From contig JAYKKT010000090.1 in the NCBI GenBank assembly GCA_036023115.1, forward strand, positions 32,782,001 through 32,846,000: 64,000 nucleotides of DNA, given 5' to 3'. The position numbers were made by a program, and so were the translations under genes. Below are positions 37,575 to 49,700 of this stretch, in pieces. The notes under the pieces were generated by a model. The model was not told the origin of the DNA. It made no database searches and worked only from the letters and a program-made list of their open reading frames with translations. Source of the DNA: Brasenia schreberi (taxonomy: Eukaryota > Streptophyta > Magnoliopsida > Nymphaeales > Cabombaceae). How positions within the stretch are numbered: position 1 is the first letter of the stretch; every line of letters starts with the position of its first letter.

Positions 37575-38837
37575 ATTAGTTGCTCTATCTACTACATGTA
37601 TGAATTGCATTCATGAATCTAAGCTTCAAAATTGAAGCTTGGCCCCTCTTTTTCCAAAGCAGGATGGCCGAACATGCCAGGCTGTTGCTAAGCTCAGAAA
37701 CCATCTCCAGCCTTTAATCTGTGGGGCTGTCATGGCTTCGATTGATCGTAGCTCCTTTTCCTCTGCCAAAAGAAAAAGGAATTACAAGAAAAAGAAAACA
37801 AAGGGAAACTTTCTTTTTTCTCATCTTCCAGGACGATCAAGAATTCTTGCGTCTCTATCAACCGTAGAGATAGTTGAGGGTGAAACTTCCTTTTTTTGGC
37901 CAACTTTTCCATCAACTCAAAAGCTCAATCGTTGATGGTTATTGATATTATATCCAATCAAGCCTGATATAACAAAACTGTATCCATTCTATTCACCTTC
38001 GAGGCGAGAACTATATGGCATTTCTGAATACATTCTATTTAATGCCATGAAACGCTGCTGATCCCAAGTTGTAATTGGGCTAACCAAATATGACAACGTC
38101 CGTTTTAAGCACAAGGAGCAATAGCTCGCCTGGCTTGGGATGGATTCACAAGTTGAAGGTCATGAGTTCAATACCAGGGACCTAAATATGGCATACGCAT
38201 TCCACTTGTACCAAAGAAAGGGATCACTTCACGTATTCGTTTAAGGTCAGTGTTCCTTCTTACAACCTATCTAATAGTGTTACTACTGCGTATTTCAATA
38301 GTTCTTTTTTAATTTTAAGTCGCAATTTCTATAAAAAATATAAAAAAATCCAATTTTCCCCCATAATTGTGTTCGTAGAAGCCTAAATTCATAGAGGTAC
38401 ATGGACTTTTGGAGGGCACAAGGGGGGCTCAATCCAGAACTCAAAATCAATCTGAATCTTATCCCAAAGGTTGGATCTGAAGTTGAAATGTTTGTTGCCA
38501 GTATGGATTTGATAAAAAAACATCCTAAACAAAGATGAAAACTCTTCCTATTGATCCAAGTTGATGTCATATTGGATTCAACTTAGAACTTTGTGACACC
38601 CTCCTGTTCGACACTTAAGCTATGGCTGCTGCATTTTCTTTGTAAAAGCATCTGAAATCAGCCTATTTGTTGTGTACACAATTGTTAAAGCTCCTCCAAA
38701 CGACGTCCACCCTCCGCCAGTGGTTTAGTTTCATAAACTGTGCACCACCATGTCTTGGTGGGAGAAATTGAATGGAGAAAGAAAATGGCATGCTTGATCA
38801 AGTCAAGGATGTCAATTTTCAATTGTATGCGATTTGA
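37572..38837. other. Spacer downstream of the CP26 pseudogene
   Basis: No gene recognised apart from a SINE-like element at 38110-38225. The Lys-rich frame at 37639-37935 has no recognisable domain. Confidence 0.35.
38110..38225 (+). mobile_element. tRNA-derived SINE-like element, family 2 (second copy)
   Basis: A-box-like AATAGCTCGCCTGGCTTGGG and B-box-like GGTCATGAGTTCAATACC at tRNA-like spacing. It shares 'ttcacaagttg.aggtcatg' with the element at 30.1 kb. The tail is short (taccaaagaaagg). Confidence 0.5.
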
Positions 38838-40245
38838 TTACAGAACAGGGGCACGCTCGCCTGCAATTACAGTGAGGAGGTTGTTTCCTAATGGATCGCT
38901 TAGGTGCGCCGCCAGGTTCTCGACAGGACCCTCGACTGTGACATAGGCCTGGATGAAGAAGCCTAGCATGGCAAACATGGCGAGCTTGACCTTCAACAAC
39001 GCAGCCTGGTCTGGGTCATTCGCTAGGCCGAGTGGGTCAAAAGGACCACCAGGATAAAGCTTGTCCTCCAGATCCTACAAGTGGAACAAACAAGTTCTTA
39101 CCGATTTTAGCTGGATATTATCTTGATTTCTTGAGCATAACTAGAAAAGTTCTATGGTGAAACAAGATCAAGTTGAGAAGTTCAGGATGAGGGATTCAGT
39201 ACAAACCAGCCCGTTGATTACGAGAACGATTTAAGCTATGACAGCTGAGACAAGGTTGACTAGAATCTCTTTGCCAAAGTAGCTAAGGGTGTTTCCTTCA
39301 AGGAGTAGAGCTCCAGTCTACAACAATTTTTGCAATGGTGAGCCAAACATGGTGCAAACAGGATCAAAGCAGGGCAGAAGATCCTTCTAAATCCTTAATG
39401 CACTTATATAAAATAACATGTAAGTCTTCATATATTGAGTTCATTCTTATAGCCTACTGTGAATAAACTTAACCTGAATCGTTATTGGATGTATCCGTTT
39501 GTAAACATTTGCTAATTAACATATATTTCTTAAAAATCATCTGTTTCACGTCTTTGACAACAATTACTTATGAAAAAATATGTGCAATATAACTTTAAGA
39601 AGATACACATTATATTTATGCGTATGTGTTAGGATATACAATATGCTTAATGCATCATAGCAACAACTTTACATGCTGTTTCATGTAAAGAAGACAAATG
39701 TCCATATAAGCAACAAAATTGTCAGGCCATGTAAACTAATTGAAGCAAATTTTTATTATTGGAAGAATATTATGATGATTAATGATTACTTTTAGACGAA
39801 TATGTGCACTAAAAACTTTGGGTAGGCGATGCAAGGACAGTAACATGGGCTCAATATATTAAGAGAATAACTGTTCGTGATTTTCCATGCGGACTAGAGA
39901 AATGCACGACAAAATGTGATGCCACATACATCAATCATTTTGATAGAGTAGTAGATGAAGAATGCAATCATTGACCTCACAGATGCGTGCAATGAAAACC
40001 TTATGAGAGTGAAGCACATCAAATTCCCGTGCATTCGGACACAAAGATTAGTTCATTACGAGAAGACAATGGCTGAACCATTGTCAGCCAAAAAAGCAAG
40101 TAATCGATGGTGAATATGAGAGCATCATCGGCACACACTAGTTGGGCAGGCGATCATTCTGTTGGCAGCCAAAAAAGGAAGTAATCGATGGTGAATATGA
40201 GAGCATCATCAATTGTGTTGGATATTGCAAGCAACGTGATGGTTC

Positions 40246-40285
<40 letters not shown>

Positions 40286-41519
40286 ATTCATCAAGAAACC
40301 GTGAACTTACAGGTCTTATATAAAGACTTGGTGTGCCGATATTCCAGGTGTAAAACTAAGTCGAGGAGGGTTCATCTGCATACGAAAAGTTGAATCTGAG
40401 AATGGTGAAAAAGCCTAAGCTTTAGGGTTCAGATAGGGCTTCAAGAGAGTCGTGCACTATCCTTTTTGTTGCAGCCACATATCTTCAAGAGTTCATCTAA
40501 ACCGTGCCAAATCAATTTGGTGCTGGTGTTTGGGTGCTAGCAAGTGCTGGTTTTCAAGTTCATTATCATTTTAAAAAAAGAAGCCAACTCCTCCAAGATC
40601 CCTAGGTGAGATTGCTTTTCTTTACATGCATATACAAAAAATATTGTACAAATCAACTAAATATGCTTTTTGCAAGTCATAAGGTTCAACTAATCCGAAT
40701 ACCACTTCATTTTATTCGGGTTATGTAGTACCAAACTGTAAAAGAACTAGCTCTGCATGAACCAAATCATCGATTGAATTGATCTACCGGCCCTATATCT
40801 CAACAAGTGCTCTTATGGCTATGCATCAATTTTATCAAAATCTACGTCCACAAGCCTCAATGCATCAATTTTGTTCGAGTTGTTGGATGCATGATCGTGT
40901 TCGGGTCATCTAATTAAACCAAGTTGTTTTCCGTGGTTTAATTTGGTGTTCTTCAATTCCAAAGCAAATTTGTTTGCCTCACTTCACACATATTCCCCTT
41001 GCAACCAAGAGCTCAGAGCCAAGAAAAGTTTTATCAATGTACCTCGAACCACACGGCCTCGGGTCCACAATAGGCACCAAATTTGTTGAAGGCCTCCGGG
41101 ATGATGAACCCAGCTGCGCCAAGCATAGCCCACCTTGCATGGATGAGTTCGTTAGCCTGGTACCTGAAACAATATCACAACCTTGTAAATGGTAAAATAG
41201 GCTGAAAATGTTCATCATCCATGGAATTTTCTTCAAATCACCAAAGAAACAAACATGCCTTGCAAGTTATAAGAAGAGAAGAAAATCCTACTTGGCGAAG
41301 TTTTCGGGCTTCTTGCTCAAGCCAAAAGGATCATAGCCATAACTGCAATGAAAGCAAAAGAATATGAAGATATGCACTGTAGGAATAAAATCAAGCTGAG
41401 CTTGAAACTTTCAACGTAAATGAAATCCATGGAGTCTTGCTCTCCAGGAGTCTCTCCAGTGATTCTGGCACTTCTGATCGGTCCAAGAGCCTCCGGCAAG
41501 AAAATCCTCCTATCAGGAC
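38838..41519 (-). pseudogene. LHCB5: CP26 (Lhcb5) pseudogene, intron-containing
   Basis: Minus-strand exons recognisable as the PSII minor antenna CP26: about 41519-41419 (GPDRRIFLP), 41342-41292 (YGYDPFGLSKKPENF), 41163-41043 ([16 protein letters not shown]), 39317-39207 (TGALLLEGNTLSYFGK) and 39074-38838 ([15 protein letters not shown] to stop). Splice borders are still GT-AG, so this is a duplicated or decaying gene, not a retrocopy. Damage: the first listed exon needs two frame shifts to follow the family; the 39.2-kb exon has an in-frame TAA where the family has Glu, and lacks about eight codons; the last exon lacks six codons that normally encode EIKNGR, the helix segment with the ExxNxR chlorophyll ligand, plus two codons near the end. 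The first exon with the plastid transit peptide was not found. CP26 normally binds chlorophyll a/b in the thylakoid; this copy cannot. Confidence 0.88.
40087..40211. repeat. Direct repeat (about 45 bp, offset 76) and (TA)n in a CP26 pseudogene intron
   Basis: The phrase cagccaaaaaag.aagtaatcgatggtgaatatgagagcatcatc occurs at about 40087 and again at about 40163. A (TA) run follows at 40249-40281. The remaining 1.7-kb intron holds no recognisable gene. Confidence 0.8.
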
Positions 41520-41749
41520 CTGAGAAAAGTCAAACCAAACACCATCGGGGAGGATCAGATTCGCTTCTATCACTATTTTTATCTGAATCAGATACCAAGT
41601 ATGCAGCAGACAACGAAGGAGATGACCTGCAATTCAGTACCCCATCCTGCTTCTTTCTAGATTCATCATTAGATAATGGATAGTCAGGTCCTTTACTGGG
41701 TAGAGATTAACATAAAAAAAGGTTGAACATATTGTTCAACTATGCAAAC

Positions 41750-41798
<49 letters not shown>

Positions 41799-42485
41799 AC
41801 CCCAGGTTCAATTTTCATGGGCATCAGTGTGCCCATATGCTCATCCAGATTTGGCCACCAAGAGGTCTTTGAATTAAACACAGAGAAGAAAAGGTTCCCC
41901 TCGAGTGAGTACTATAAACGAGCTTTGGAAGAGGGTTGTCAAGGTCTCCATCAGAGAGCAGCAAGCCGCCTGAATCTGGACTCATAGGCAGGCCAAATAC
42001 GAGGTATCAGGGATGTTACGGATGCATTTAGACAAGTCTCACATTGAAATAACTCTAAACATATCAGGATAAGAATTTATCATTGATCGTTGCTACCATA
42101 TACCATGCAAAATATGTGTATATATATATATATATATATATTATTTGTTGGTTAGTGTGAGTGTGCTTGCACGCGCTTTACAAATTTGTAAATAATCAAT
42201 CATACTGTTTCCAAGTCTCATCAAATCTGATATCCTTAACAAAATACTAGTCTCTCATCAAATCTAATATCCTTAACAAAATACTAGTTTACGAAAGAAA
42301 TATCCACACTTTGCCATGTTGGTTTGTAAATTGTAACCCGCTTCAAGAGGAGGATATTTCAAGCAAGCAGAACATGCAACTACCGATTCTGGGTGCTTCA
42401 GCGCAATAGTGTCTATTTGCACATAACCTTTCCCTGTTTCAGGGTGATACAGTAATCTCACAACGGTTGAGAGTTGAGACAAATG
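41520..42485. other. Spacer upstream of the CP26 pseudogene
   Basis: Contains a (GA)n microsatellite at 41750-41798, a (TA) run at 42118-42140, and a tandem duplication with a period of 37 bp (42216-42250 and 42253-42287, tctcatcaaatct.atatcc). No transit-peptide exon or other gene seen. Confidence 0.5.
41750..41798. repeat. (GA)n microsatellite
   Basis: About 24 perfect GA units. Confidence 0.96.
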
Positions 42486-42794
42486 TGTTAAAGAATATGT
42501 GTTCCTTGTGTTAGTTTTATAATTTCTAATGTTTTTAGATATTATTGTAATTGTCCAAAATACTAGGGGCATTTTGACAATTTTCTGTAGTAAGGATATT
42601 TTGGTCATTTTATGTTTTACAACTCCTTATATAAGGGCTGATAGGTTGTATTAGGATTAAAAGATTGCTGAGATTAAGAATGAGAGAGAAAGAGGAGGGG
42701 CGGCCTCCATTCGATCTCCAAATTTTCTCTTCGTTGTGTATGATCCTTTTATCTTTTCCGCTGTGCAACCATGTTTCCAACATGATATCAGAGC
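42486..42794 (+). mobile_element. Ty1/copia-type LTR with primer-binding site
   Basis: The LTR is taken as 42486-42782: it starts TGTTAAAG and ends CCAACA, with a TATA-like CTTATATAAGGG near 42631. Directly after it, TGATATCAGAGC (42783-42794) differs by one base from the TGGTATCAGAGC primer site complementary to initiator tRNA-Met that is standard in plant LTR elements. No matching 3' LTR is seen in the window. Downstream, instead of gag-pol, come host gene fragments. Confidence 0.75.
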
Positions 42795-43011
42795 GTCAGA
42801 AGTTGTGTTGGAGCAGAAATCGTAGTTTCAGTATAGGCTGAATTTTCGGCATGTTTCGAGCGATGTTTCATAAGAAAAATCGTATGACATTGTTCCCAAA
42901 GGTATCTGGGTATTGAAAGAGTGTCTAGGTGGAGACCCATCGATGGATTCAGCGGTTGAAGGTGGTTTTGGCTAACCCAGGATTCATGGAAAAAAAAAAA
43001 ACAGAAGCATC

Positions 43012-43304
43012 AGGAGAAGGTATTGGTCATTGCTTAGGATTATGCGACACTTTACAAGGTGAATGAGAAGTGGCCAGGACATGCTGTCCTGGTCCCTCCT
43101 GCCCCAGATGCTTAGACAACTCATAAGTTTGGATCACAGGGATTCTTCAATTTCACGTCATGCAGGCCTTGTCACTTGCTAAATATTTTGGAGCTTGGCT
43201 ATAGTGTAATGTACAACGATGTTGACATGGTCTGGCTGAAAGATCCGTTCCCCTACTTTGAAGGGAATCACGATATTTATTTCACACATGACATGGCTAT
43301 GGTG
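43012..43304 (+). pseudogene. GT77 glycosyltransferase fragment (RGXT/MGP4-like)
   Basis: Reads as part of a nucleotide-sugar glycosyltransferase of family GT77: YKVNEKWPGHAVLVPP, FGSQGFFNFTS, RPCHLLNILELGYSVMYNDV, then DMVWLKDPFPYFEGNHD. The DVD metal-binding motif (NDVDMVW) is present. Two in-frame TAG codons (in the IA-stop-DY and DA-stop-TT contexts) interrupt it. N- and C-terminal parts are missing. In plants these enzymes act in the Golgi on cell-wall rhamnogalacturonan II. It ends at a donor-like sequence (atg|gtgtgtg) and runs straight into an unrelated neprosin fragment. Confidence 0.85.
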
Positions 43305-43339
43305 TGTGTATTTGTCCACTTCTGTTTGGTAAATGATAT

Positions 43340-43592
43340 GTTGGCTAGTTCAATTGAAATTGAAAACGGTACAATAACTATCAATGTTTGGAACCCTGTC
43401 ACAAAATCGCCAGAGGAGTTTAGTTCGGCTAGGATAACCTTTGCTGCCCAGGGTGACAAAGGCCTTGAGAGTATATTTGTCGGATATCACATTTATGAAC
43501 ATATATACGGTGACAATAACATAAGACTTTTCCTTGATTGGGCGGCTAGTGGTAAGGGATGCCATAACCTGATGTGCCCTGGCTTTGTCTAA
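43340..43592 (+). pseudogene. Neprosin (DUF239) domain fragment
   Basis: Reads TITINVWNPVTKSPEEFSSA, then a G-rich turn, YGDNNIRLFLDW and GCHNLMCPGFV followed by TAA, matching the order of conserved blocks in plant neprosin/DUF239 proteins (VWNP, YGDN.RLF.W, GCYN..C.GFV). Only the middle to near-end of the domain is present, with no signal peptide or propeptide. Same strand as the GT77 piece upstream and the DYW piece downstream. Confidence 0.8.
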
Positions 43593-44042
43593 GTAGACAG
43601 TAAAGGTAGAAGATGTCGATAGCGTGCAAGATGAAATGATGCAGGACAATTGTTCGATGAAATGTTTAAGAGAAATATTCACATGCACATCAAGTGTTCA
43701 ATGAAATGCCTAAGAGAGATATTTATCTACATATCAAGTGTTTGCTCAAATGCTCAAGAGGGCTGCAGAGAGAAAAAAAATTTGAAGATTCATCATGTGG
43801 AGGAAGCACAAAAGGAACAAATCCTTTGCTACCACAGTGAAAGGCTTGCAATTGTGTTTGGCTTGATATCTATACCTCAAGACTTGTCGATAAGAGTAGT
43901 AAAGAATCTTAGAGTTTGTTTAGATTGTCATAATGCTACTAAGATTATGTCGAAGATAGTTGGCAGAGAGATACTTGTCAGGGATACTGCTCGGTTCCAT
44001 CACTTCAAAAATGGTATTTGCTCTTGTGGAGACTTCTGGTGA
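43593..44042 (+). pseudogene. PPR-DYW protein fragment
   Basis: A PPR-like start (LFDEMFKRN; the FDEM..R phrase appears twice, suggesting local duplication at 43657-43735) is joined to the end of a DYW domain: [49 protein letters not shown] and C.CGDFW-stop. HSE, CxDCH and CSCGD are the zinc and deaminase-like motifs of DYW-type RNA editing factors of organelles. The final tripeptide is DFW instead of DYW. Most of the PPR array is absent, so an internal deletion fused a PPR motif to the C-terminus. Confidence 0.85.
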
Positions 44043-44499
44043 ATGGTGACACATCTGACAATGGTTGTACATTTGGGAAAACTGCATCCATGACAAGCAT
44101 GAAAAAAATTTATCGGTGTTGTGGAGTGAAAATGGTAATTCTTTACCCCAGGAAAGACAATTTTTTGAGAAGTAAATTTTTCCAACTGCCGAGCATAAAA
44201 TTTTGAGGCTTGGAGTCTTGCCTCAGGGCCTATGCTATGGTGAGTTTGGTGATTTATTTCCATATATCAAAAAAAGGCAGCCAGGATCAGATCTGTCTTC
44301 AGGTTAAGATTATAATGCATCCTAAGGCTTAAGAAGGGATTCCTATGGCAGACTCTCTAAATGTATGCAACGACTTTGCAGTATTATTCTCTGAGAGTGG
44401 ATCTTATGATTTCTTCACCTTGTTCTATTCTGGTTATCTCAAGTACAAAGGATAGATCTGATGACATATCAAATCAAAACCAAACGTGTGATTTTTTGA
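44043..44499. other. Spacer between the gene fragments and the copia RT
   Basis: No coding content recognised. The end of the chimeric capture must lie here or further on. I could not find a TIR, a Helitron CTRR end or a second LTR. Confidence 0.35.
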
Positions 44500-46560
44500 C
44501 AAAGGCAATATCCCGTTTGCTATTGGCAAAAATGAAACATTGTCACCTATGACATGCTCACTTTCTTGTCATCTGTCAAGCCTGGCCTTTAAATAATATC
44601 ACGAGCAAATTTAGTTTATGAAATAAAATAACCTTTGTTATTAAAGGTTACTTCTATTCCTAAGAAGTGACTAAGAAGTCTGAGATCTTTCATTTCAAAT
44701 TCTTTATTCAAGTCTTTTATTTGTAATATCTCATTTTCATCACTTTCAATCATAATCATATCATCTATACACAGAAGTAGAATCACAATACCTGCATAAG
44801 TTTTTCTTCCAAACAAAGCAATATCAGTATAGCACGAGCGAAAATCCCGTGCATGCATAAAATTCTCAAATCTATAAAACCAAGCCAGTGTTATCCGTAT
44901 CGCATCGTATCGTACAACACGTATCGTGGGAAGCCACGATACGATACTGTATCATACGATATGGCCCGTATCGTACGATATAGGCGATACGCCCAAAATT
45001 TTATTTTCTTTTCAAAAAGGAAAAATTTTCAACTTTTTTTTGTAGGTTTCTGGCCTCTCTTCGCCTCCCTTCACTTTCCTCCAAGGCATCCTCTGATATG
45101 CTTGTAATTTGGGTTTATAATTTCATCTATTGAATAAGAATAATTTATGAAGAAATAAAAATTATGACAAAATCATTTCCCTTTCTTTTGCCAACTTTTA
45201 GGTATATTTCTGCTAGCAGTTTTTAATTTCATGAGATCACAAACAATTAAAAACATTTGGTTGTCTCAGTTCATTGAGTGGACATTTCATAACTTCACTA
45301 TTTTAGGGTTCACCTTACATGACTTTCATTGAGTTGAACATGATCAACGTGTGTGAGGCTTAACTCAGTCTCTGAAGTAAGAAATGAAGCTCAAGCATTA
45401 GTTAAAAAGCCAGTCTCTAGTAAGAGAAAAAGGGGATATCATCAAGTAATAATATCACATCACTGAGGTGCCATAAACTTAATAATCAAAGAAATTGAGC
45501 TCATTGTTTTGCTCACATATGAAAATTAGCAAATATGACAACTACATGTACAAAGATAGCAGTTTGTTAATTTTGATATATTAGATGAGTGGATTATGGA
45601 AGATAATGAAGAAAATGCACTCCTAACCGAAGAAGACATTGCATGAATTAATTTGAAGTACAACATCATCATGAAAGAGATGAAGATTTTTTTTTAAAGC
45701 AGAAGGTGATGAGAAACTTTGAATCTTTATCAAGGAGAAGATGAAGATTATTTAGTTAATGATCCTGATACAAATTTATAATATGTAAACTGTAAATGTA
45801 TTTCATTTTTTTCTTGAAAATATATAATTTTGGATGCAATTGTTCAATATTGAATGTTCAATCTGTGCTAAACTTTGCATTATATGAATTTAAAGCAATT
45901 TCCAGAATTTTCTAGAATTTTCTTGATTTTTTAGATTTTTACTAATTTTCTTGATTTTTTAAATATTTTTTTATATTATTTTAATATTAAAGTACAATAC
46001 GGGAGATACGATACAATACGCCCGTATCGTGGAGCCTAACGATACGCGATACGATACGCGTTAGACAACACTGAACCAAGTCTTAGGAGCTTGTTTGAGT
46101 CCATATAAAACCTTTTTTAGTTTAAGAACATTTGAGCAATCAATTTCGGAGGGGGAACCATATAGATATCTTCACTAAGATTTACATTGAAAAGGCATTT
46201 TAACATCTAATTGATATATATTTTATTTTTAATTACACAAATAGAAATTAAAATACAGATAGTAGTCATACGAGCAACAAGCCAAAGTTTCTTCATAGTC
46301 AATCTCTATTCTTGAGAGTACCCCTTTGCCACAAGTCTTGTTTTATACCTTTCAATAGAACCATCATTATGAGTTTTGACCTTATGAACCCATCTACAAT
46401 CAATAATTTCTTTTCTTTGGGTTCCAGAACAATATCCCAAGTACGATTCTTTTCTAGAGCTTCTAATTTATCATTCATAGCTTTCCTCCATTCTAAGTTA
46501 TTTTTTGCTTGGTTATAATGATTGGGTTCAAGGATACTTTATGATAGCTATGTGATTTCT
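44500..46560 (-). mobile_element. Degenerate Ty1/copia reverse transcriptase, split by a hAT-like insertion
   Basis: On the minus strand: at about 46560-46360 a conserved RT start (ALEKNRTWDIV, with the SIERYKTRLVAKGY region in a shifted frame), at about 46110-46082 LYGLKQAPKTW, then, after 1.2 kb of inserted DNA, the continuation at 44877-44500 with FENFMHARDFRSCYTD, CIDDMIM (the YVDDM active site) and FLGIEV. The break falls inside the codon context of QAPKTWF. Several stops and shifts make it non-functional. No integrase or LTR is recognised for it. Confidence 0.85.
44886..46073 (+). mobile_element. hAT-like non-autonomous DNA transposon (CGTATCG family), copy 1
   Basis: 1188 bp with short inverted ends CAGTGTTATCC and AACACTG, inserted in the copia RT. 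The target duplication is 8 bp with one mismatch (aaccaagc 44878-44885, aaccaagt 46074-46081). Both subterminal regions are packed with cgtatcg/cgatacg on both strands (about 44895-44990 and 45992-46060). The inside is AT-rich with a decayed reading frame ending GEDEDYLV near 45755. CAGTG ends and an 8-bp duplication fit the hAT superfamily. Confidence 0.8.
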
Positions 46561-46734
46561 ATGTTGTAGTTGATATGATCCATAAGACACAAATCTTTAA
46601 GAGAGTTTTATGATTCTTTTGCTAGGAGTATAAGATATATTATATATTGGAACTTGCTTGCATGAACCCGAAAGATTATCCTTCGTAGAGTTTTTTAAAT
46701 CATATATCAATGTGTTGCATGGACCTAGGAGGAT

Positions 46735-49700
46735 ATGCCCCGATTAGACCCTAGAGTGGTGGAACATCGTTTACCTTTACAGTTCGGTGTCAAGCACATA
46801 AAGTAAAAACTTAGAAAAATCCATCCCGATATCCACCTCTAAGTTAAAGAAAGTTTAGAGTATCTTTTAAAGGCTGATTTTATAAAACCCATTGCTTATT
46901 CTGATTGGCTTTTAAACTTAGTCGTTGTATGAAAATCAAATGAAAAAATTAGGATTTGAATTGATTTCAAAAATTTGAATGAAACCATTCCAAAAGATAA
47001 TTTTTCCTTACCTAATAATGATTTGATCGTTGATAACTTGATAGCACAACTAATCATGAAATTTTGCTCTTTTATGGATGGCTATTCGAGTTACAATCAA
47101 ATCAAGTTAACACAAAACTACTTTTACCATACCATTAGGCACATACTACTACACCATCATGCCTTTTGGTTTGAAAAATGCCGGTGCCACTTACGAAAGA
47201 GACATGATGACCATTTTTCATTGTCAAATTCATAAACTTTTGGAAGTATACGTTGATGACCTTTTGGTGAAATCAAAAACCCGTTGCACTCATATAGAAT
47301 CTTTGTAAAAAGTTTTCGAAAGACTTAGGCTTTACAAGGTGAAACTAAACCCTCAAAAGTGTGTGTTTGGAGTGGAGTCATGAAAACTTTTAGGATTTAT
47401 GGTTAGAAAAAGAGGCATAGAGGTCAACCCCTCTAAGTATCGAGCCCTCATAGATATGCTTTCACCATCCAACCTAACTAAAATTCAAAGCCTTGAAGGT
47501 CGTCTCCATGCCGATAGACGCTTTATCTCTAATTGGGCAACAAAATGCGAACCCTTCAATAAACTTTTGAGAAAATGAATTAAATTCCTTTGAGATTCCT
47601 AGTGTCGAGAAGCTTTTGAAAGACTAAAGACCTATTTGATAAATCCTTCAATTTTGAAACCTCCAAAGATAGGAAAACCTTTACTTTTATATATCTCTAT
47701 TCATGAAAAGGCATTGGGGGCTTACGCAATATGAAGATGATAGCCTTAACGAGTATGCCATTTACTATATTTCAAATACTCTCTTAGGGTATGAAAGAAA
47801 TTATCAAGCCATAGAGAAGGCATGCTTAGCCTTGGTACGGGCATGTTAAAAGTTTAGACATTATTGCTTGAACCATGAGATTTGGATAGTGTCTAAACTC
47901 GATCTCATTAAGCATCTTTTTGAAAAACCTATCCTAATGGGTAGGTTAGGCAAATGACTTCTTTTGATGGAATATGACTTGAAGTTTCATCATCAAACTT
48001 CCATTAAAGGCCAAGCCTCGGCCGACCGACTATATGTCCCACCTACCCCTTCAAGATGTATATCCCATACTTATGAAATACCCAATGAGGGTATCCTGAT
48101 AAATAGTTGGAAGTATCATGTGTTATCCAATTATTACAACGAGAATCAAGTATGAAAAATGTATTTTGATGAGATAAAAAATAGGCAAGGGACAAGAGTT
48201 GGCATCATCATCATATCTCCAGAAAAGGGAGAAATCCCAATGTTGTTTCACTTAGAGTTTCCTTTTCGAATAATGTGGCCGAGTATGAGGTATTCATACA
48301 AGGCCTAAAAACTTTACAAAAACTAAGCCATCATGTATGAAATCTTCGGAGACTCCATGCTTGTTATAAAGAATGGTTTCAAAAATTTGGCAAGTCAAAC
48401 ATGAAAGGTTGATTCCATACTACGAGTTGACCATTAAGTTGGTTGACTCGCTTAAATCATGCATACACATTGGTAGAGAGGACAACACTATGATAGATTG
48501 TCTATCTTCTTTAGGAGCCTCCCTAATGATTGACCCTACTCTCAATGCCCGATCCATTGAAATTTGGTGTCTACTTGTTCCATTGACTCAAGATTTTGAG
48601 ATTTGCCAAAATGACCAAAATCAAGAATAAAATACTTGATTTCAAGATATTAAAAACTTTTGAAAAATGAGGGATTTCTTGAGTTTGCCTCTTTTAAAGA
48701 CAAAACTTTTATTAGAAAAATTTAAACACGATATGTCATTTTTATCACAGTTTTATATAAAAAGAGTTTTTCGGGTATCTTGTTAAGATTTGTCAACCAC
48801 AATGAGGCTAAAACCATTATGCATGAGTTTCATGATAAAGAATGTGGAGGTCTACCCTCAAGCAAGATTGTCATGATAATGTCAAGAAATGTCATCGGTA
48901 AGTGCATGGGCATGCCATTCACATTCCATAATCTTCATTACATTCTATTAGTAGTCCATGTCCATTCATCATGTGGGCATTTGACATCATAGGGCCATCT
49001 CCCCGATAACATCCAATGGACACAGGTTCATCCTATGAGCTACCAAATATTTTTCTAAATGGGTTGAGGTTGCGTCATTAGCAAACGTCCAAAGGCAACA
49101 TGTAGTGACATTCATTAAGAGAAATATCTTGGCCAGATTCAGAACCCCAAAGAGACCTAGTGTCGGATAATGACACTCTATTAAAAAATGAGAAAATAAA
49201 AAGGTTGTGTAAGACTTATGGTATCACACAACACTTCTCCTTGTCGTATTACCCTCAAGGTAACGGCCAAGTCAAAGCCATAAATAAGACCCTCATAAGC
49301 ATCATTGAGAAAACATTAAAAAAGGATAGAACATGACATGAAAAGTTGGTTGAGGCACTATGAGCCTATAGGACTTTCATTCGTACTCCAACAAATGCCA
49401 CACCTTTTGAATTTGTCTATGGCATAAATGTCGCACTTCCGATTCATACCAAGTTGCATTCATTTCATATATTCATTGCACTTGATTTACCCATAGAGAC
49501 CCTATAACAAACTAGACTAGCCGAGTTCGGCTTGCTTGATGAGAAAAGGCTCTTTGCCATGGATCACGTGCAAGCATATTGACAAAGGATAACCCAACAT
49601 TACGAGAAATACATTAAGGCTTGCCACTTTAAGGTAGGAGATCTCATGTTAAAAACCATACACCAAAGGGGCCCACATCCTCTCGAAAAGTGGTTGCCCA

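Noticed and set aside
37639..37935. 98-codon Lys-rich frame
   Set aside because: Composition follows an A-rich tract; no domain, no conserved start, and the opposite strand has a similar artefactual frame.
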